From the NCBI RefSeq assembly GCF_000855665.1, contig NZ_JXSS01000106.1, positions 1-64,000 of the forward strand: a stretch of DNA of 64,000 nt, in the 5' to 3' direction. The stretch is from Lysobacter sp. A03. Lineage in GTDB: Bacteria; Pseudomonadota; Gammaproteobacteria; Xanthomonadales; Xanthomonadaceae. The notes beneath the pieces were generated by a model. It saw only the letters and a program-made list of their open reading frames with translations, searched no databases and was not told the DNA's origin. Positions 8,844 to 20,900 of this stretch are shown one piece after another; the first letter of the stretch is position 1, and the number at the start of each line of letters is the position of its first letter. Made by a program: the position numbers and the translations under genes.

Positions 8844-9688
8844 TGGCACGCAAGACCATCCAGTCCTGGCTGTTTCTGGGCCCGATCCTGCTGCTGGCAA
8901 GCGCCTGCAGCGATGCTGTGGAATCAGGCGCGCAGCCAGCGCAAGCTGAGCCGATCGGGAAGGTGTCGGCTCCTGACGCCGATAATAAAGCCGGTGACTA
9001 CCCCGCGCCCATCCAGGCGCTGGAAGCGCAGGGCCTGGAGGTGCTGGGAACGTTCAACGCGCCCTCCGGCCTGACCGGCTATGCGGGCATTGCGGGCGGC
9101 AACCCGGTGTCGATCTACATGACCGGCGATGGTTCCCATGCACTGATCGGCACCCTGATCGACGCCGCCGGCAACGACGCCGGGGCGGAGGCGATGCGTG
9201 ATCTGGTCGTCAAGCCGATGTCCGAGCGCATCTGGAACAAACTCGAGAAAGCGACCTGGGTGCAGGACGGAAAGACCGATGCACCGCGGGTCATCTACAC
9301 ATTCACCGATGCCAATTGCCCGTATTGCCACAGCTTCTGGGAAGCAGCGCGACCGTGGGTGGATGCGGGAAAGGTCCAACTGCGGCATGTCATGGTCGGG
9401 GTGATCCGCCAGGACAGCGCCAACAAGGCTGCCGCGATCCTCAAGGCCGCGTCACCCGAAAAAGCGCTGACGGACAATGAGCGCAACCAGTCCAGCGGCG
9501 GCATCAAGCCGATGGCGGCCATTCCGGCGGACGTGCGCGCCCAGCTGGACAGCAACGAACGCCTGATGCTGGAGCTGGGCTTCCAGGGCACGCCGGGAAT
9601 CCTGTTCCACGATGAGCAGGGCAATGTACAGCGCCGCTCGGGCATGCCGCAGGGCGACGATCTCAACGTGGTGCTCGGCCCGCGCTGA
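8843..9688 (+). CDS. dsbG: Thiol:disulfide interchange protein DsbG-like
   Basis: 281 residues with an N-terminal signal sequence, a DsbC/G-type dimerisation domain (about 50-130) and a thioredoxin domain with active site ANCPYC (C159, C162) and cis-proline GTPGILF. DsbG is a periplasmic isomerase that rescues sulfenylated or misbridged cysteines and needs a membrane reductase, a role the overlapping upstream TlpA-type protein could fill. I chose the ATG at 8843 over a GTG at 8840 because GGAGG (8831-8835) then lies at the better 7-base spacing. A strong terminator follows. Confidence 0.88.
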   Translation: MARKTIQSWLFLGPILLLASACSDAVESGAQPAQAEPIGKVSAPDADNKAGDYPAPIQALEAQGLEVLGTFNAPSGLTGYAGIAGGNPVSIYMTGDGSHALIGTLIDAAGNDAGAEAMRDLVVKPMSERIWNKLEKATWVQDGKTDAPRVIYTFTDANCPYCHSFWEAARPWVDAGKVQLRHVMVGVIRQDSANKAAAILKAASPEKALTDNERNQSSGGIKPMAAIPADVRAQLDSNERLMLELGFQGTPGILFHDEQGNVQRRSGMPQGDDLNVVLGPR

Positions 9689-9711
9689 GTCCAGTGTGTT
9701 GCCACGATTTC

Positions 9712-9748
9712 CCGCGGCGCACGGCAACCCGGTGCGCCGCGGTTTTTT
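9712..9748 (+). terminator. Rho-independent terminator after dsbG
   Basis: A perfect 11-bp stem (CCGCGGCGCAC at 9712-9722 with its complement at 9732-9742), a 9-base loop and a TTTTTT run. It closes the TlpA/DsbG operon and separates it from the convergent GntP permease gene. Confidence 0.9.
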
Positions 9749-9755
9749 CTACGAC

Positions 9756-11159
9756 TCAGACGATCCCGGTGCTGTAGAACACGCCGATGATGACCATGAC
9801 CGCCAGGGTCTTGATGATCGTGATCGCGAAGATGTCCTTGTAAGCCTGGCGATGGGTCAAGCCGGTCACCGCCAGCAGCGTGATCACCGCGCCGTTGTGG
9901 GGCAGGGTGTCCATGCCGCCGGACGCCATCGACGCCACCCGATGCAGTACTTCCATGGGGATGCCCGCGGCGTTCGCGTTGGCAATGAAGGTCTCCGACA
10001 TCGCCGCAAGGGCGATGCTCATGCCCCCGGATGCCGAGCCGGTGATGCCGGCCAGCGCGGTGACCGTGATTGCCTCGTTGACCAGCGGATTGGGGATGGC
10101 GCCGAGCGCGTTGGCCACAACCAGAAAGCCCGGCAATGCGGCGATTACCGCGCCAAAGCCGTATTCCGACGCGGTGTTCATGGCCGCCAGCAAGGCACCC
10201 GCGATCGCGTCCTTGGTACCGATCGCAAAACTTGTAATCACCGGCTTCCAGGCGAACGCAATGACCGACAGGATCCCCACCAGCAGCGCTCCCTCAACCG
10301 CCCAGATGGCGACCACGGAGGAGATCTGCTGCACAACCGGGGCGTTGCTGCCGATCACGGCGGGATCAAAGGAGTGGCTCTCGCCGTAGTAGCGTGGGAT
10401 CCAGTTGGTGAACAGCTTGTTGGACACACCCACGAGTATCAGCGGCAGGATCGCCAGCGCGGGGTTGGCCAGCTTGCCGCCGGTGAACTCGGCCGGCTCG
10501 TTGAGCAGCTTGGCCGGATCGCCATAGCCTTCACCGGCTTTCAGCGCAGCGCGTCGTCGCCACTCCAGATAGCTGATGCCGACAATCAGGATGAACACAC
10601 CGCCGATCGTTCCCAGCCACGGCGCGGCCCAGGTGTCGGTGCCGAAGAACGGGGTCGGAATGATGTTCTGGATCTGCGGCGTGCCGGGCAAGGCGTCCAT
10701 GGTGAAGGTGAACGCACCCAGCGCGATGGTGCCGGGAATCAGGCGCTTGGGGATATCGCTCTGGCGGAACAATTCGGCGGCAAACGGATACACCGCAAAC
10801 ACCACCACGAACAGCGACACGCCGCCATAGGTGAGCAGCGCGCACACCATCACGATCGAGAGCATTGCCCGACTGGCGCCGAACAGCTTGATCGTGGCGG
10901 CGACGATCGCCTTGGAGAATCCCGAAAGCTCGATCACCTTGCCGAAGATCGCCCCCAGCAGGAACACCGGGAAGTAGAGCTTCAGGAAGCCGACCATCTT
11001 GTCCATGAACAAGCCGGTGAACATGGGCGCGACCAGACTCGGATCGCTCAACAGCACCGCGCCCAGCGCCGCGACCGGCGCGAACAGGATGACGCTGTAG
11101 CCGCGATAGGCGACGAACATCAGAAACGCCAGCGCGCCCAGGACAATCAGGAAATCCAT
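9756..11159 (-). CDS. GntP family permease (gluconate:H+ symporter type)
   Basis: 467 residues with about 12-14 hydrophobic helices. It shows GntP-family features: an FPVFLLGAIFGKVIE segment, TYGGVSLFVVVF, a central DALPGTPQIQN loop and a C-terminal MASGGMDTLPHNGAV motif. The family moves gluconate or related hydroxy- and keto-acids by proton symport in the inner membrane; this substrate is not determined. I chose the ATG at 11159 over a GTG at 11180. It is divergent from the TonB-dependent receptor gene, which could supply a substrate across the outer membrane, but no catabolic genes adjoin. Confidence 0.88.
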   Translation of the reverse strand: MDFLIVLGALAFLMFVAYRGYSVILFAPVAALGAVLLSDPSLVAPMFTGLFMDKMVGFLKLYFPVFLLGAIFGKVIELSGFSKAIVAATIKLFGASRAMLSIVMVCALLTYGGVSLFVVVFAVYPFAAELFRQSDIPKRLIPGTIALGAFTFTMDALPGTPQIQNIIPTPFFGTDTWAAPWLGTIGGVFILIVGISYLEWRRRAALKAGEGYGDPAKLLNEPAEFTGGKLANPALAILPLILVGVSNKLFTNWIPRYYGESHSFDPAVIGSNAPVVQQISSVVAIWAVEGALLVGILSVIAFAWKPVITSFAIGTKDAIAGALLAAMNTASEYGFGAVIAALPGFLVVANALGAIPNPLVNEAITVTALAGITGSASGGMSIALAAMSETFIANANAAGIPMEVLHRVASMASGGMDTLPHNGAVITLLAVTGLTHRQAYKDIFAITIIKTLAVMVIIGVFYSTGIV

Positions 11160-11370
11160 GTCAACCCCGCCATTCGCCACTCCCCGTGTATCAGTGACCG
11201 AGGAGTGTCCGCGCAGCGCCGCCCGACGGGCATTGTCCGAAGGTACAGCTGTGATCGGTGTCTGCCCCGCCTAGTCTGACCGCCAAGGTGGAACGGGTCT
11301 GGGTTTGCCGTGGATCCGAAACCTCGACACGACAACCGGCAAGCCAATCGAATCAAAGGGGAGAGACCGT

Positions 11371-13635
11371 ATGTACCGTAAGCAGTTGAGCGTCGCCATC
11401 GTCTGCGCATTGCTCGCGCCAGGCGTCTGGGCGCAGGACGCGTCAAGTACCGCAACAACCGACGGCGCCGCGCAGGAAAGCCAGGCCAAGACGCTCGACG
11501 CCGTCACCGTGACCGCCCGTCGGCGCACCGAGTCCATCCAGGACGTGCCGGTCGCGATCAGCGCGTTCGGCGAGGAAGCCCTCAAGGACCTGCAGGCCGA
11601 CACCGTCGAGGGTTTGCAGGGCGTCGTACCCAACATGAACATCGTGCAGGGTCGCGGATCGGCCAACTCGATCAACGTCTTCATCCGCGGCATCGGTCAG
11701 CCGGACGCACTGCAGACCTTCGATCCGGGCGTGGGCATGTACGTCGATGACGTCTACTACTCGCGGATCAACGGCGCGATGTTCTCCCTGTTCGACGTCC
11801 AGCAGGTGGAAGTGCTGCGCGGCCCGCAGGGCACGTTGTATGGCAAGAACTCCACTGGCGGCGCGATCAAGGTCACCACCAAGAACCCGTTCGAGGACAC
11901 CGGCGGCTCGGTTGAGGCCACGGTGGGCAACTTCGGCCAGCGTGAAGGCAAGTTCTACTTCGGCGGGGAGTTGAACGAATCGGTTGCCATGAGCCTTGCC
12001 GGCTCGATGAGCGAGAGCGACGGCTACGTGACCGACCCGTCCACGGGCCGCAAGTACAACGGCGACGAAAACAACGCCCTGCGCGGCAAGATTGCGTTCA
12101 AGGTCAGCGACACGGTCAACGCCACGCTGTCACTGGACCGCAACAAGCAGTACGCCCCGCTGACCCTGGGCCAGCCGACGGCGCCGCTCATCCAGACCGA
12201 CCTGGCATTCGGCCCGGTCGTGCTGAAGCCGGCGCCGACGGGTGAGTACGACTTCCGCACCCGCACTTCGTTCGGTCCGAACCAGGGCCAGGAAATGACT
12301 CACACGGGCGCGAGCCTTACGGTGGACTGGGACATGAGCGCGCAGTGGCGCTTCAAGAGCATCAGCGCTTGGCGCAAGCTGAAGACCGAGTCCTTCATCG
12401 ATATCGATGCGTCGGAGTTCGAGTTGGGCGACGTGCTGGTGGCGATCGACCAGAACCAGAAGAGCCAGGAATTCCAGTTCCAGTACGACAACGGCAGCAA
12501 CCTGCAGGCGATCTTCGGCCTGTATTACATGAACGAGAAAGTGCCTTCCTACCAGGAGGCCTACGCCAGCGATTTCTTTGCCTTAGCCGGGATGCCGATT
12601 TCGTTCCTGCGCACCATCGAAGACGATCTGGATACCACCTCGAAAGCCGCATTCGCGCACATGAGCTGGGAGTTCGTGCCGACCTGGACCCTGGCCGCAG
12701 GTCTGCGCTACTCCAAGGATGAGAAGGATTACACCCGGTCCACCAGCACCTACTGGGGCCCGATCCTCGCTGCGCTGGATGAAACCGTGGCGTTCGATGG
12801 CCGCCAGAGCTGGGACGCCTGGACGCCTTCGATCAGCCTGCAGAAAGCCTTCAGCAGCAACGTCATGGGCTACGTCTCGGCCAACCGCGGCTTCAAGTCC
12901 GGCGGGTTCAACGGGCGCGCCAACTCGGTGTTGGAAACCACCCAGGCGGTGTTTGATCCGGAGTTCGTCTGGACCTACGAGGCCGGACTGAAAATGCGCT
13001 CGGCCGACGGCCGCATGCAGGGCAACGTCACCGCCTTCCACAGCGAGTACAAGGACTTCCAGGCCCGCGTGTCGGAGATCGTAAACCCCGATTCGCCGAC
13101 CCCGAGTTTCTCCTTCCCCGTGCTCAACGCCGCGTCGCTGAAGATCGACGGCATCGAGTTCGAAGGCAGTGCATTGCTCGGCGAGGGCACCCGTCTTTCC
13201 GGCCAGCTGTCCTACATGAACGCCCGCTACGACGAGTTTGTGGACCCTCGCGTGCAGCTGGACCCGGCACTGGCCAACCTGCACGACCATGTCCCGTTCT
13301 CGCCTGACTTCACCGCGCGTGTCGCCCTGCAGCACACTTTCATCATGGATGGCGGCGCAGGGGTCACGATTGGCGGAGACGTGGCCTACCGTGACGACAC
13401 CTGGCTTTCGGTCGACAACCGCAGCAACCTGATGCAGAACGCGTACGCAACGTACGGCCTGTTCGGTGTCTGGGATTCGTCCGACTATGCGTGGCAGGTG
13501 CGCGCGGGCGTGCGCAACCTGGGCGACAAGGTCTACAAGACCGACGGCCAGGAGTTCTCCAGCGTCGCCAACATCCAGACCGCGTACTACGCCATGCCGC
13601 GCAACTACTACCTGTCGGTGCGCTACAACTTCTGA
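11371..13635 (+). CDS. TonB-dependent outer-membrane receptor
   Basis: 754 residues: signal peptide (about 1-20, cleavage after VWA), a TonB-box-like TLDAVTVTARR (about 45-55), a plug domain (about 60-165) containing IRGIGQPDA and LRGPQGTLYGKNSTGG, then a 22-strand barrel ending in YNF, the terminal aromatic signal for the Bam machinery. It resembles the FecA/Cir-like receptors common in Caulobacter, sphingomonads and xanthomonads. The ligand cannot be read from sequence. GGGGAG precedes the ATG. It is monocistronic with its own terminator, beside a tonB-like gene and divergent from gntP. Confidence 0.92.
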   Translation: MYRKQLSVAIVCALLAPGVWAQDASSTATTDGAAQESQAKTLDAVTVTARRRTESIQDVPVAISAFGEEALKDLQADTVEGLQGVVPNMNIVQGRGSANSINVFIRGIGQPDALQTFDPGVGMYVDDVYYSRINGAMFSLFDVQQVEVLRGPQGTLYGKNSTGGAIKVTTKNPFEDTGGSVEATVGNFGQREGKFYFGGELNESVAMSLAGSMSESDGYVTDPSTGRKYNGDENNALRGKIAFKVSDTVNATLSLDRNKQYAPLTLGQPTAPLIQTDLAFGPVVLKPAPTGEYDFRTRTSFGPNQGQEMTHTGASLTVDWDMSAQWRFKSISAWRKLKTESFIDIDASEFELGDVLVAIDQNQKSQEFQFQYDNGSNLQAIFGLYYMNEKVPSYQEAYASDFFALAGMPISFLRTIEDDLDTTSKAAFAHMSWEFVPTWTLAAGLRYSKDEKDYTRSTSTYWGPILAALDETVAFDGRQSWDAWTPSISLQKAFSSNVMGYVSANRGFKSGGFNGRANSVLETTQAVFDPEFVWTYEAGLKMRSADGRMQGNVTAFHSEYKDFQARVSEIVNPDSPTPSFSFPVLNAASLKIDGIEFEGSALLGEGTRLSGQLSYMNARYDEFVDPRVQLDPALANLHDHVPFSPDFTARVALQHTFIMDGGAGVTIGGDVAYRDDTWLSVDNRSNLMQNAYATYGLFGVWDSSDYAWQVRAGVRNLGDKVYKTDGQEFSSVANIQTAYYAMPRNYYLSVRYNF

Positions 13636-13663
13636 CCGGCAACAAGCGTCAGGCGACACAGCG

Positions 13664-13697
13664 AAACGGCGGCGGGCCCAGGGCCTGCCGCCGTTTT
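13664..13697 (+). terminator. Rho-independent terminator after the TonB-dependent receptor
   Basis: A 12-bp stem with one mismatch (13667-13678 with 13682-13693), a 3-base loop and a TTTT tract; flanking A and T runs extend the pairing. It lies between convergent genes and may work in both directions. Confidence 0.8.
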
Positions 13698-13720
13698 CAT
13701 TGCCCGGACCTGGCCCGGAC

Positions 13721-15773
<2,053 letters not shown>

Positions 15774-15890
15774 TCGCCTGCTCGAACCGGACGGGGCAGC
15801 TTTCCGGGAAGTTTACGAAACCGATTGTTGCGGTTTGAAGCTTGTGCTGATCAAATACTGCCGAATGTTCCGCTATTGGAATTGTCTGGC

Positions 15891-16865
15891 ATGCAGGATC
15901 TCAACGATCTCCACTATTTCGCCATGGTGGTGGAACACTCCGGCTTTGCTGCGGCCGAGCGCGCGACGGGCGTACCCAAGTCACGCCTGAGCCGTCGCAT
16001 CAGCCAGCTTGAAGCCGAGATGGGGGTACGCCTGCTGCAACGGTCCACGCGCCGGTTTGCAGTCACGGAGGTCGGCAATTCGGTCTACCGCCACGTCCAG
16101 TCGATGTTGGCGGAGGCGCAGGCGGCCCGCGAAGTGGTTGATCGGCTGAGCGCCGAGCCGCGCGGGGTGATCCGGGTCAGCGTTCCAGTGGGCGTCGCCC
16201 AGCAACAGATGCCCAAGTTGCTGCCCGGGTTCCTCGGCCGCTATCCCGAAGTGCGGGTGCAACTGCACGTCAGCAATCGCCGGGTCGATGTGATCAACGA
16301 AGGCATCGACGTCGCCCTGCGGGTGCGCAGCAAGCTCGATGACGACGGCAGTCTGGTGATGCGCAGCTTCGGCCAGATCCAGGAACTGCTGGTCGCCAGT
16401 CCCGACTACCTGCGCAAGATGGGTCGGCCAAGGACGCCGCAGGAGCTCTCCGACCACGTCACCATGAGCATGAGCGAGGACGATGCGCGACAGCGTTGGG
16501 AACTGCACGGACCGGAGGGAGACGTACAGCCGGTCGACATAAAGCCGCGGGTGATGGGCTTCGACCTGCCGATGCTGCTCTCACTGGCGATACAGGGCGT
16601 AGGCATCACCTTGTTGCCCGAAAGCGTGTGCGCCGATGCCGTCCGTCGCGGTGACCTGCAGGTGGTGTTGCCTGCATGGCGTTTGCCGCAGGGCATCTTC
16701 CACGCCGTATTTGCCTCCCGCCGCGGCATGCTGCCAGCGGTCCGGGTGTTCATTGATTACCTTGCCGAAACCGTTCCGGCGCTGGTCGCCGATGCCCGCC
16801 TGGGCTGCGGCGACATTAACGGCAAGCCGTGCAGTGAGGCGGAACTCAAGGCGTTCAGACGCTGA
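15891..16865 (+). CDS. LysR family transcriptional regulator
   Basis: 324 residues: an N-terminal winged helix-turn-helix (about 3-62, DLHYFAMVVEHSGFAAAER, RLSRRISQLEAEMGVRLLQR) and a type 2 periplasmic-binding-like effector domain (about 90-300). It belongs to the large CrgA-like group, whose members often act on quinone- or aromatic-stress targets. No divergently transcribed target is adjacent, since serS upstream runs in the same direction, so its regulon is unknown. The ATG at 15891 gives the canonical short N-terminus before the first helix. Confidence 0.9.
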   Translation: MQDLNDLHYFAMVVEHSGFAAAERATGVPKSRLSRRISQLEAEMGVRLLQRSTRRFAVTEVGNSVYRHVQSMLAEAQAAREVVDRLSAEPRGVIRVSVPVGVAQQQMPKLLPGFLGRYPEVRVQLHVSNRRVDVINEGIDVALRVRSKLDDDGSLVMRSFGQIQELLVASPDYLRKMGRPRTPQELSDHVTMSMSEDDARQRWELHGPEGDVQPVDIKPRVMGFDLPMLLSLAIQGVGITLLPESVCADAVRRGDLQVVLPAWRLPQGIFHAVFASRRGMLPAVRVFIDYLAETVPALVADARLGCGDINGKPCSEAELKAFRR

Positions 16866-16891
16866 CGCATCGGCGATCCTCGTGCGATAAT
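16862..16891 (+). promoter_or_regulatory. Candidate promoter for tRNA-Ser
   Basis: A TGACGC -35-like element (16863-16868) and GATAAT -10 element (16886-16891) are separated by 17 bases, followed by a GC-rich stretch. The predicted start lies about 70 bases upstream of the tRNA. The -35 overlaps the end of the LysR gene. Confidence 0.45.
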
Positions 16892-16969
16892 CCGCGGCGC
16901 GGAGATCCGGTGCAATGCCGGCTCGCCTCGAACCGCTGATCAGGCTTTGGCCCGCAGCGACCAGTACTT

Positions 16970-17059
16970 GGAAGAGTGGCCGAGCGGTTGAAGGCACCGG
17001 TCTTGAAAACCGGCGAAGGGTTAAACCTTCCGTGGGTTCGAATCCCACCTCTTCCGCCA
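16970..17059 (+). tRNA. tRNA-Ser (anticodon TGA)
   Basis: A 90-base gene with encoded CCA. The acceptor stem pairs GGAAGAG (16970-16976) with CTCTTCC (17049-17055). The anticodon stem-loop shows the 7-base loop CTTGAAA, with anticodon TGA at 17004-17006. A long variable arm (GCGAAGGGTTAAACCTTCCG region), typical of class II tRNA-Ser, precedes the T-loop GGTTCGAATCC. It reads UCA-type serine codons. Confidence 0.97.
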
Positions 17060-17168
17060 ATTCGCTCCCAGTCGAGCCTCCTCCTGCAAACTCGTGAGTT
17101 GCGCCGTCTGAAGCGCAGCGGTAGCCTCGCCGGCAGGGGACTACACGGAACGTAGACGAGGAGGGACA

Positions 17169-17816
17169 ATGGGAATTACTGTATTCATCGTGGATGACCA
17201 CGCACTGGTGCGTACCGGCATGCGCATGATCCTGTCGGCCGAAGACGATATCCAGGTCGTGGGAGACGTGGAAAGCGGCGAGATGGCGCTGCCACTGATC
17301 CGTCAACTGAAACCCGACGTGGTGTTGTGCGACCTGCACCTGCCCGGAGTGAGTGGGCTTGAAGTCACGGAGCGGGTCGTAAAGGGCAACCACGAAACGC
17401 GCGTGATCATCGTATCCGTGCTGGAGGACGGTCCGATGCCGCGGCGGTTGCTGGAAGCCGGCGCGTTCGGTTACGTCGGCAAAGGCGGTGATGCCGCCGA
17501 GCTGGTACGGGCCGTGCGGGACGTTGCGCGAGGCAGGCGCTACCTGGCCAGCAACATCGCCCAGCACCTGGCGCTGTCAGGCCTGGAAGGGGATGACTCC
17601 CCCTTCGATGAGCTCTCTCCGCGCGAGTTGGAGGTGGCGCTGCTGCTTGCGCAGGGCTTGCGTCAGGAGGAGATCGCCCGCCGGTTGTGCTTGAGCGCGA
17701 AGACCATCAACACCCATAAAAGCCGAATGTTCGAGAAGCTCGACATCAGTGACAACATCGCGCTGGCCAGGCTGCTGGGGCAACACGGAGTGCTTGAGCC
17801 AAGCCGGGTTCTTTAG
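17169..17816 (+). CDS. NarL/FixJ-family response regulator (UvrY/GacA-like)
   Basis: 215 residues: a receiver domain (1-120) with acidic pocket D9/D10, phosphoacceptor D55 (DLHLPG) and K105 (GYVGKGGD), then a LuxR-type helix-turn-helix (about 150-210) with LSPRELEVALLLAQG and KTINTHKSRMFEKL. Length and motifs fit the GacA/UvrY subgroup that controls small regulatory RNAs of the Rsm/Csr pathway. No sensor kinase is adjacent, as is usual for gacA-type genes; the assignment is by similarity only. It converges with rne across a shared terminator. Confidence 0.87.
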   Translation: MGITVFIVDDHALVRTGMRMILSAEDDIQVVGDVESGEMALPLIRQLKPDVVLCDLHLPGVSGLEVTERVVKGNHETRVIIVSVLEDGPMPRRLLEAGAFGYVGKGGDAAELVRAVRDVARGRRYLASNIAQHLALSGLEGDDSPFDELSPRELEVALLLAQGLRQEEIARRLCLSAKTINTHKSRMFEKLDISDNIALARLLGQHGVLEPSRVL

Positions 17817-17853
17817 CCATCGCAGCGAGTCACCGGTCGCCGATATCCGGAAG

Positions 17854-17883
17854 CAAAACGGGCCGCAATTGCGGCCCGTTTTG
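17854..17883. terminator. Bidirectional terminator between the response regulator gene and rne
   Basis: A perfect 30-base palindrome (two 15-base arms, 17854-17868 and 17869-17883) with an A run on the left and a T run on the right, so it can terminate transcription from both convergent genes. Confidence 0.92.
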
Positions 17884-17916
17884 TTGGTGGCTGCGAAAAG
17901 CCTCCAGTTTTGAACC

Positions 17917-20900
17917 TCAGGCGTCGTGCTTGAGGTCTTTCGTCGCCGATTCTGTGGATAGTTCCGCGGCGTCTTCCTCGTCCGTGCCGCTAGCGAGTCT
18001 GCTGCCTTCGAAGAGGTTCGCGGTACGCGGCTCTTCCTTGTCACTGGCTTTCTCGAGGAGCACGTTCTGATTGGCCGGCGACTCGACGTTCTCGGGCGCC
18101 GCATGCTCCACGATCATCGCTGGCGCTGCTGCTCCAGGCTCCGCCGACACTTTCTCAACTTCAACCACCGTCGGCGGTGCAACCACCACTGGTGGCAACC
18201 TGGTTCCGGCGTCGATCCCGTCATCGGCTGCATTTTCTCCGGTGATGTAACCCGGAATGGTGCGCGCCAAGGGTTGTTGGCCCTGTGCGGCCGGCTTGTT
18301 CGACAGTGAGTCGGAGCCGGTCTGCGCTGTGTCAACAGATCCGCCGGTTTCCCGCGCATCCGTCGCTGCCGTCATGGAAGCAGGCGCGTCCGCAGAAGTC
18401 ATGTTGCCGCCATCGGTCTCTGTGCCTTCGGTCACGGCAGTTGACTGTTTGCGGACACGAGGCGTACGCGGTGGTCGCGGCGCACGTGGTTTGCGTGCCT
18501 TCGGCGCAGAGGTGACCTCGGCCTCCTCATTGCCGTCGTCGTCGCCCTCGGCTTGAATCCCGGCGTCTCCCTGGGCGTCGGCGCTCGGCGTGCTCTTTTC
18601 CTTGAGCTCAGCATCGGTCGATGACTGATCTGAAGACTCGACGCTTTTTGCGGCTGCAAGTGGTTTCGCTTCGGGCTGATTTTCAGGCTGCGCAGCCATC
18701 GGCTTTTCGTCGGTCTTCGGTTTATCTTCCTGATTGTTGCCAGCCTCGGGAACATCATCAAAGTCGAACTCAGGCTGTGCACGACTCACCGCTGCCCCAG
18801 CTGCACCGGCCGGAGCAACGCCCGAGGTGTCGTCATCGTCCGTGGACCCTGCATCCGACAGGACGTTGTCGGAAGAATGGTCTGCGGCTGACGATGCGTC
18901 CGCGCTGCCGCGACGGCGGCGACGGCCACCACGACGGCCGCGGCGACGACGGGGCGTTCCGTCGGCGTTGTTCTCGTCTTCGGCCGTGGCGTGGCCATTG
19001 CTAGCGTTTGCGGCTCCCGGCTCTTGCTGCGTGTCAGCGTTGGCGCGCTCGCTGTGACGTTCTGATACAGCCGATGCCGCCGCCGTTGCGGCGGCCGCGG
19101 TGGCCAATTCCGTCTGATCGGCGGTATCCACCTGCGGTGCGGTTACGTCACGTGCCGGGCGATCACCGCGCGACTGGCGTGGCTGTCGCTGCGTCGGCTT
19201 TTCGGAGACGTCCATTGCCGCCACGTTGGCTTCACCCTGGCGTCGCGGCTGCTTCTCGCGCGGCTGCCTCGGTCCACGACCGTTGCTGGAAGCGGCCCGC
19301 TCATCCTGAGGCTGACCGGTGCCACGACGACCATCATCCCGACGGCTGCCATCGCGACCTTGCTGCTTGCCGCCACGGCGCTGACCGTTGCGGTCCTGTC
19401 GCTCACCGCGCTCGCTGCGCTCGGCCTGGTTGGTGCCGTTGGGACGGCCACGATTGCTGGTTGCGCGCTCGTTGGCCTTATCGGCAGCGGGGGCAGGGGT
19501 GCCGCGGAAGAACCGCATGATCCGATCCACCATTCCAATGGAATGGGTCGGCGCAGCGGCGACGACCACCGGGGTCGGGGCCACCGGTGCCGGCACGTCA
19601 GCCTGGCGCGGCTCGCGCAAGGGCGCCGGCTGGGCCGGCCTGACATTGGTCACGGCGGCGGCGACCGGAACATTCAGGTTTGCCTTGGTCAACGCGTGGG
19701 TTGGAAGCTTGCGCTGGCTGCCGCGGTGGTAGCTCGGACGGTTGCTGTCTTCGCCCAGCTCGTTATCGCGCAGACGGCTGACTTCGTAGTGGGGCGTCAA
19801 CAGATGCTCGTCGGCGACGATGACGATCGGGGTGCCGTGGCGGCTTTCGATCTCGCTGATCGCGCGGCGCTTTTCGTTGAGCAGGTAGTTGGCGATTTCG
19901 GTCGGCGCCTGGACCAGGATCTGCCCGGTGTTCTCCTTCATCGCATGCTCTTCGCTCACGCGCAGGATCGACAGCGACAGCGACTCGACGCTGCGCATGC
20001 GGCCATGGCCTTCGCAGCGCGGGCATACCAGCTGGCTGGACTCGCCCAGGCTCGGACGCAGGCGTTGCCGGCTCATCTCGAGCAGGCCGAAACGGGAAAT
20101 ACGGCCCACCTGGACCCGGGCGCGGTCCTGCTTGAGCGCATTTTGCAGCCGGTTTTCGACTTCGCGCTGGTGCTTGCTGGAGGACATGTCGATGAAATCG
20201 ATCACCACCAGCCCAGCCAGGTCGCGCAGGCGCATCTGGCGGGCGACTTCCTCGGCGGCCTCAAGGTTGGTGTTGAACGCGGTTTCCTCGATGTCGCTGC
20301 CACGCGTGGCGCGGGCCGAGTTCACGTCAACCGCCGTCAGCGCCTCGGTCTGGTCGATGACCAGCGCTCCGCCCGACGGCAGGCGCACGTCGCGCTCGTA
20401 GGCGTTTTCGATCTGCGACTCGATCTGGAAGCGGTTGAACAGCGGTACGTCGTCGGTGTAGTGCTTGAGCTTGCGCAGGTTGTGCGGCATCACCTGCTCG
20501 ACGAACTCGCGCGCCTCGGCGTACATCTCTTCGGTGTCAACAAGCACTTCGCCAATGTCCGGGCGCATGTAATCGCGCAGCGCGCGGATGATCAGGCGGC
20601 TTTCCTGGTAGATCAGGAACGGCGCCGGCTTGGTCAGCGCCGCATCGGCCACCGACTTCCACACCTGCAACAGGTAATCCAGGTCCCACTGCAGCTCCTC
20701 GGCGTCACGGCCGACACCAGCGGTGCGGATGATCACACCCATGTCGTCGGGGATGTTCAGCGCATCCATCGCACGCTTGAGCTCGGCGCGATCCTCGCCC
20801 TCGATCCGGCGAGACACGCCGCCCGCGGTGGGGGAGTTGGGCATCAGCACCATGTAGCGGCCGGCCAGCGAGATATAGGTGGTCAGAGCCGCACCCTTGT

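Noticed and set aside
9612-11279. A 555-codon plus-strand frame over gntP
   Set aside because: Antisense to a clear permease and crossing the dsbG terminator. No recognisable domain.
15818-15836. Short AAACCG/CGGTTT repeat after serS
   Set aside because: A six-base stem with no T run; too weak for a terminator or a LysR operator call.
19021-19140. Repetitive Ala/Thr/Glu-coding stretch in the rne tail as a possible tandem repeat or mobile insert
   Set aside because: It stays in frame and has the acidic and Arg-rich composition usual for disordered RNase E tails. No repeat unit or target-site duplication is seen.
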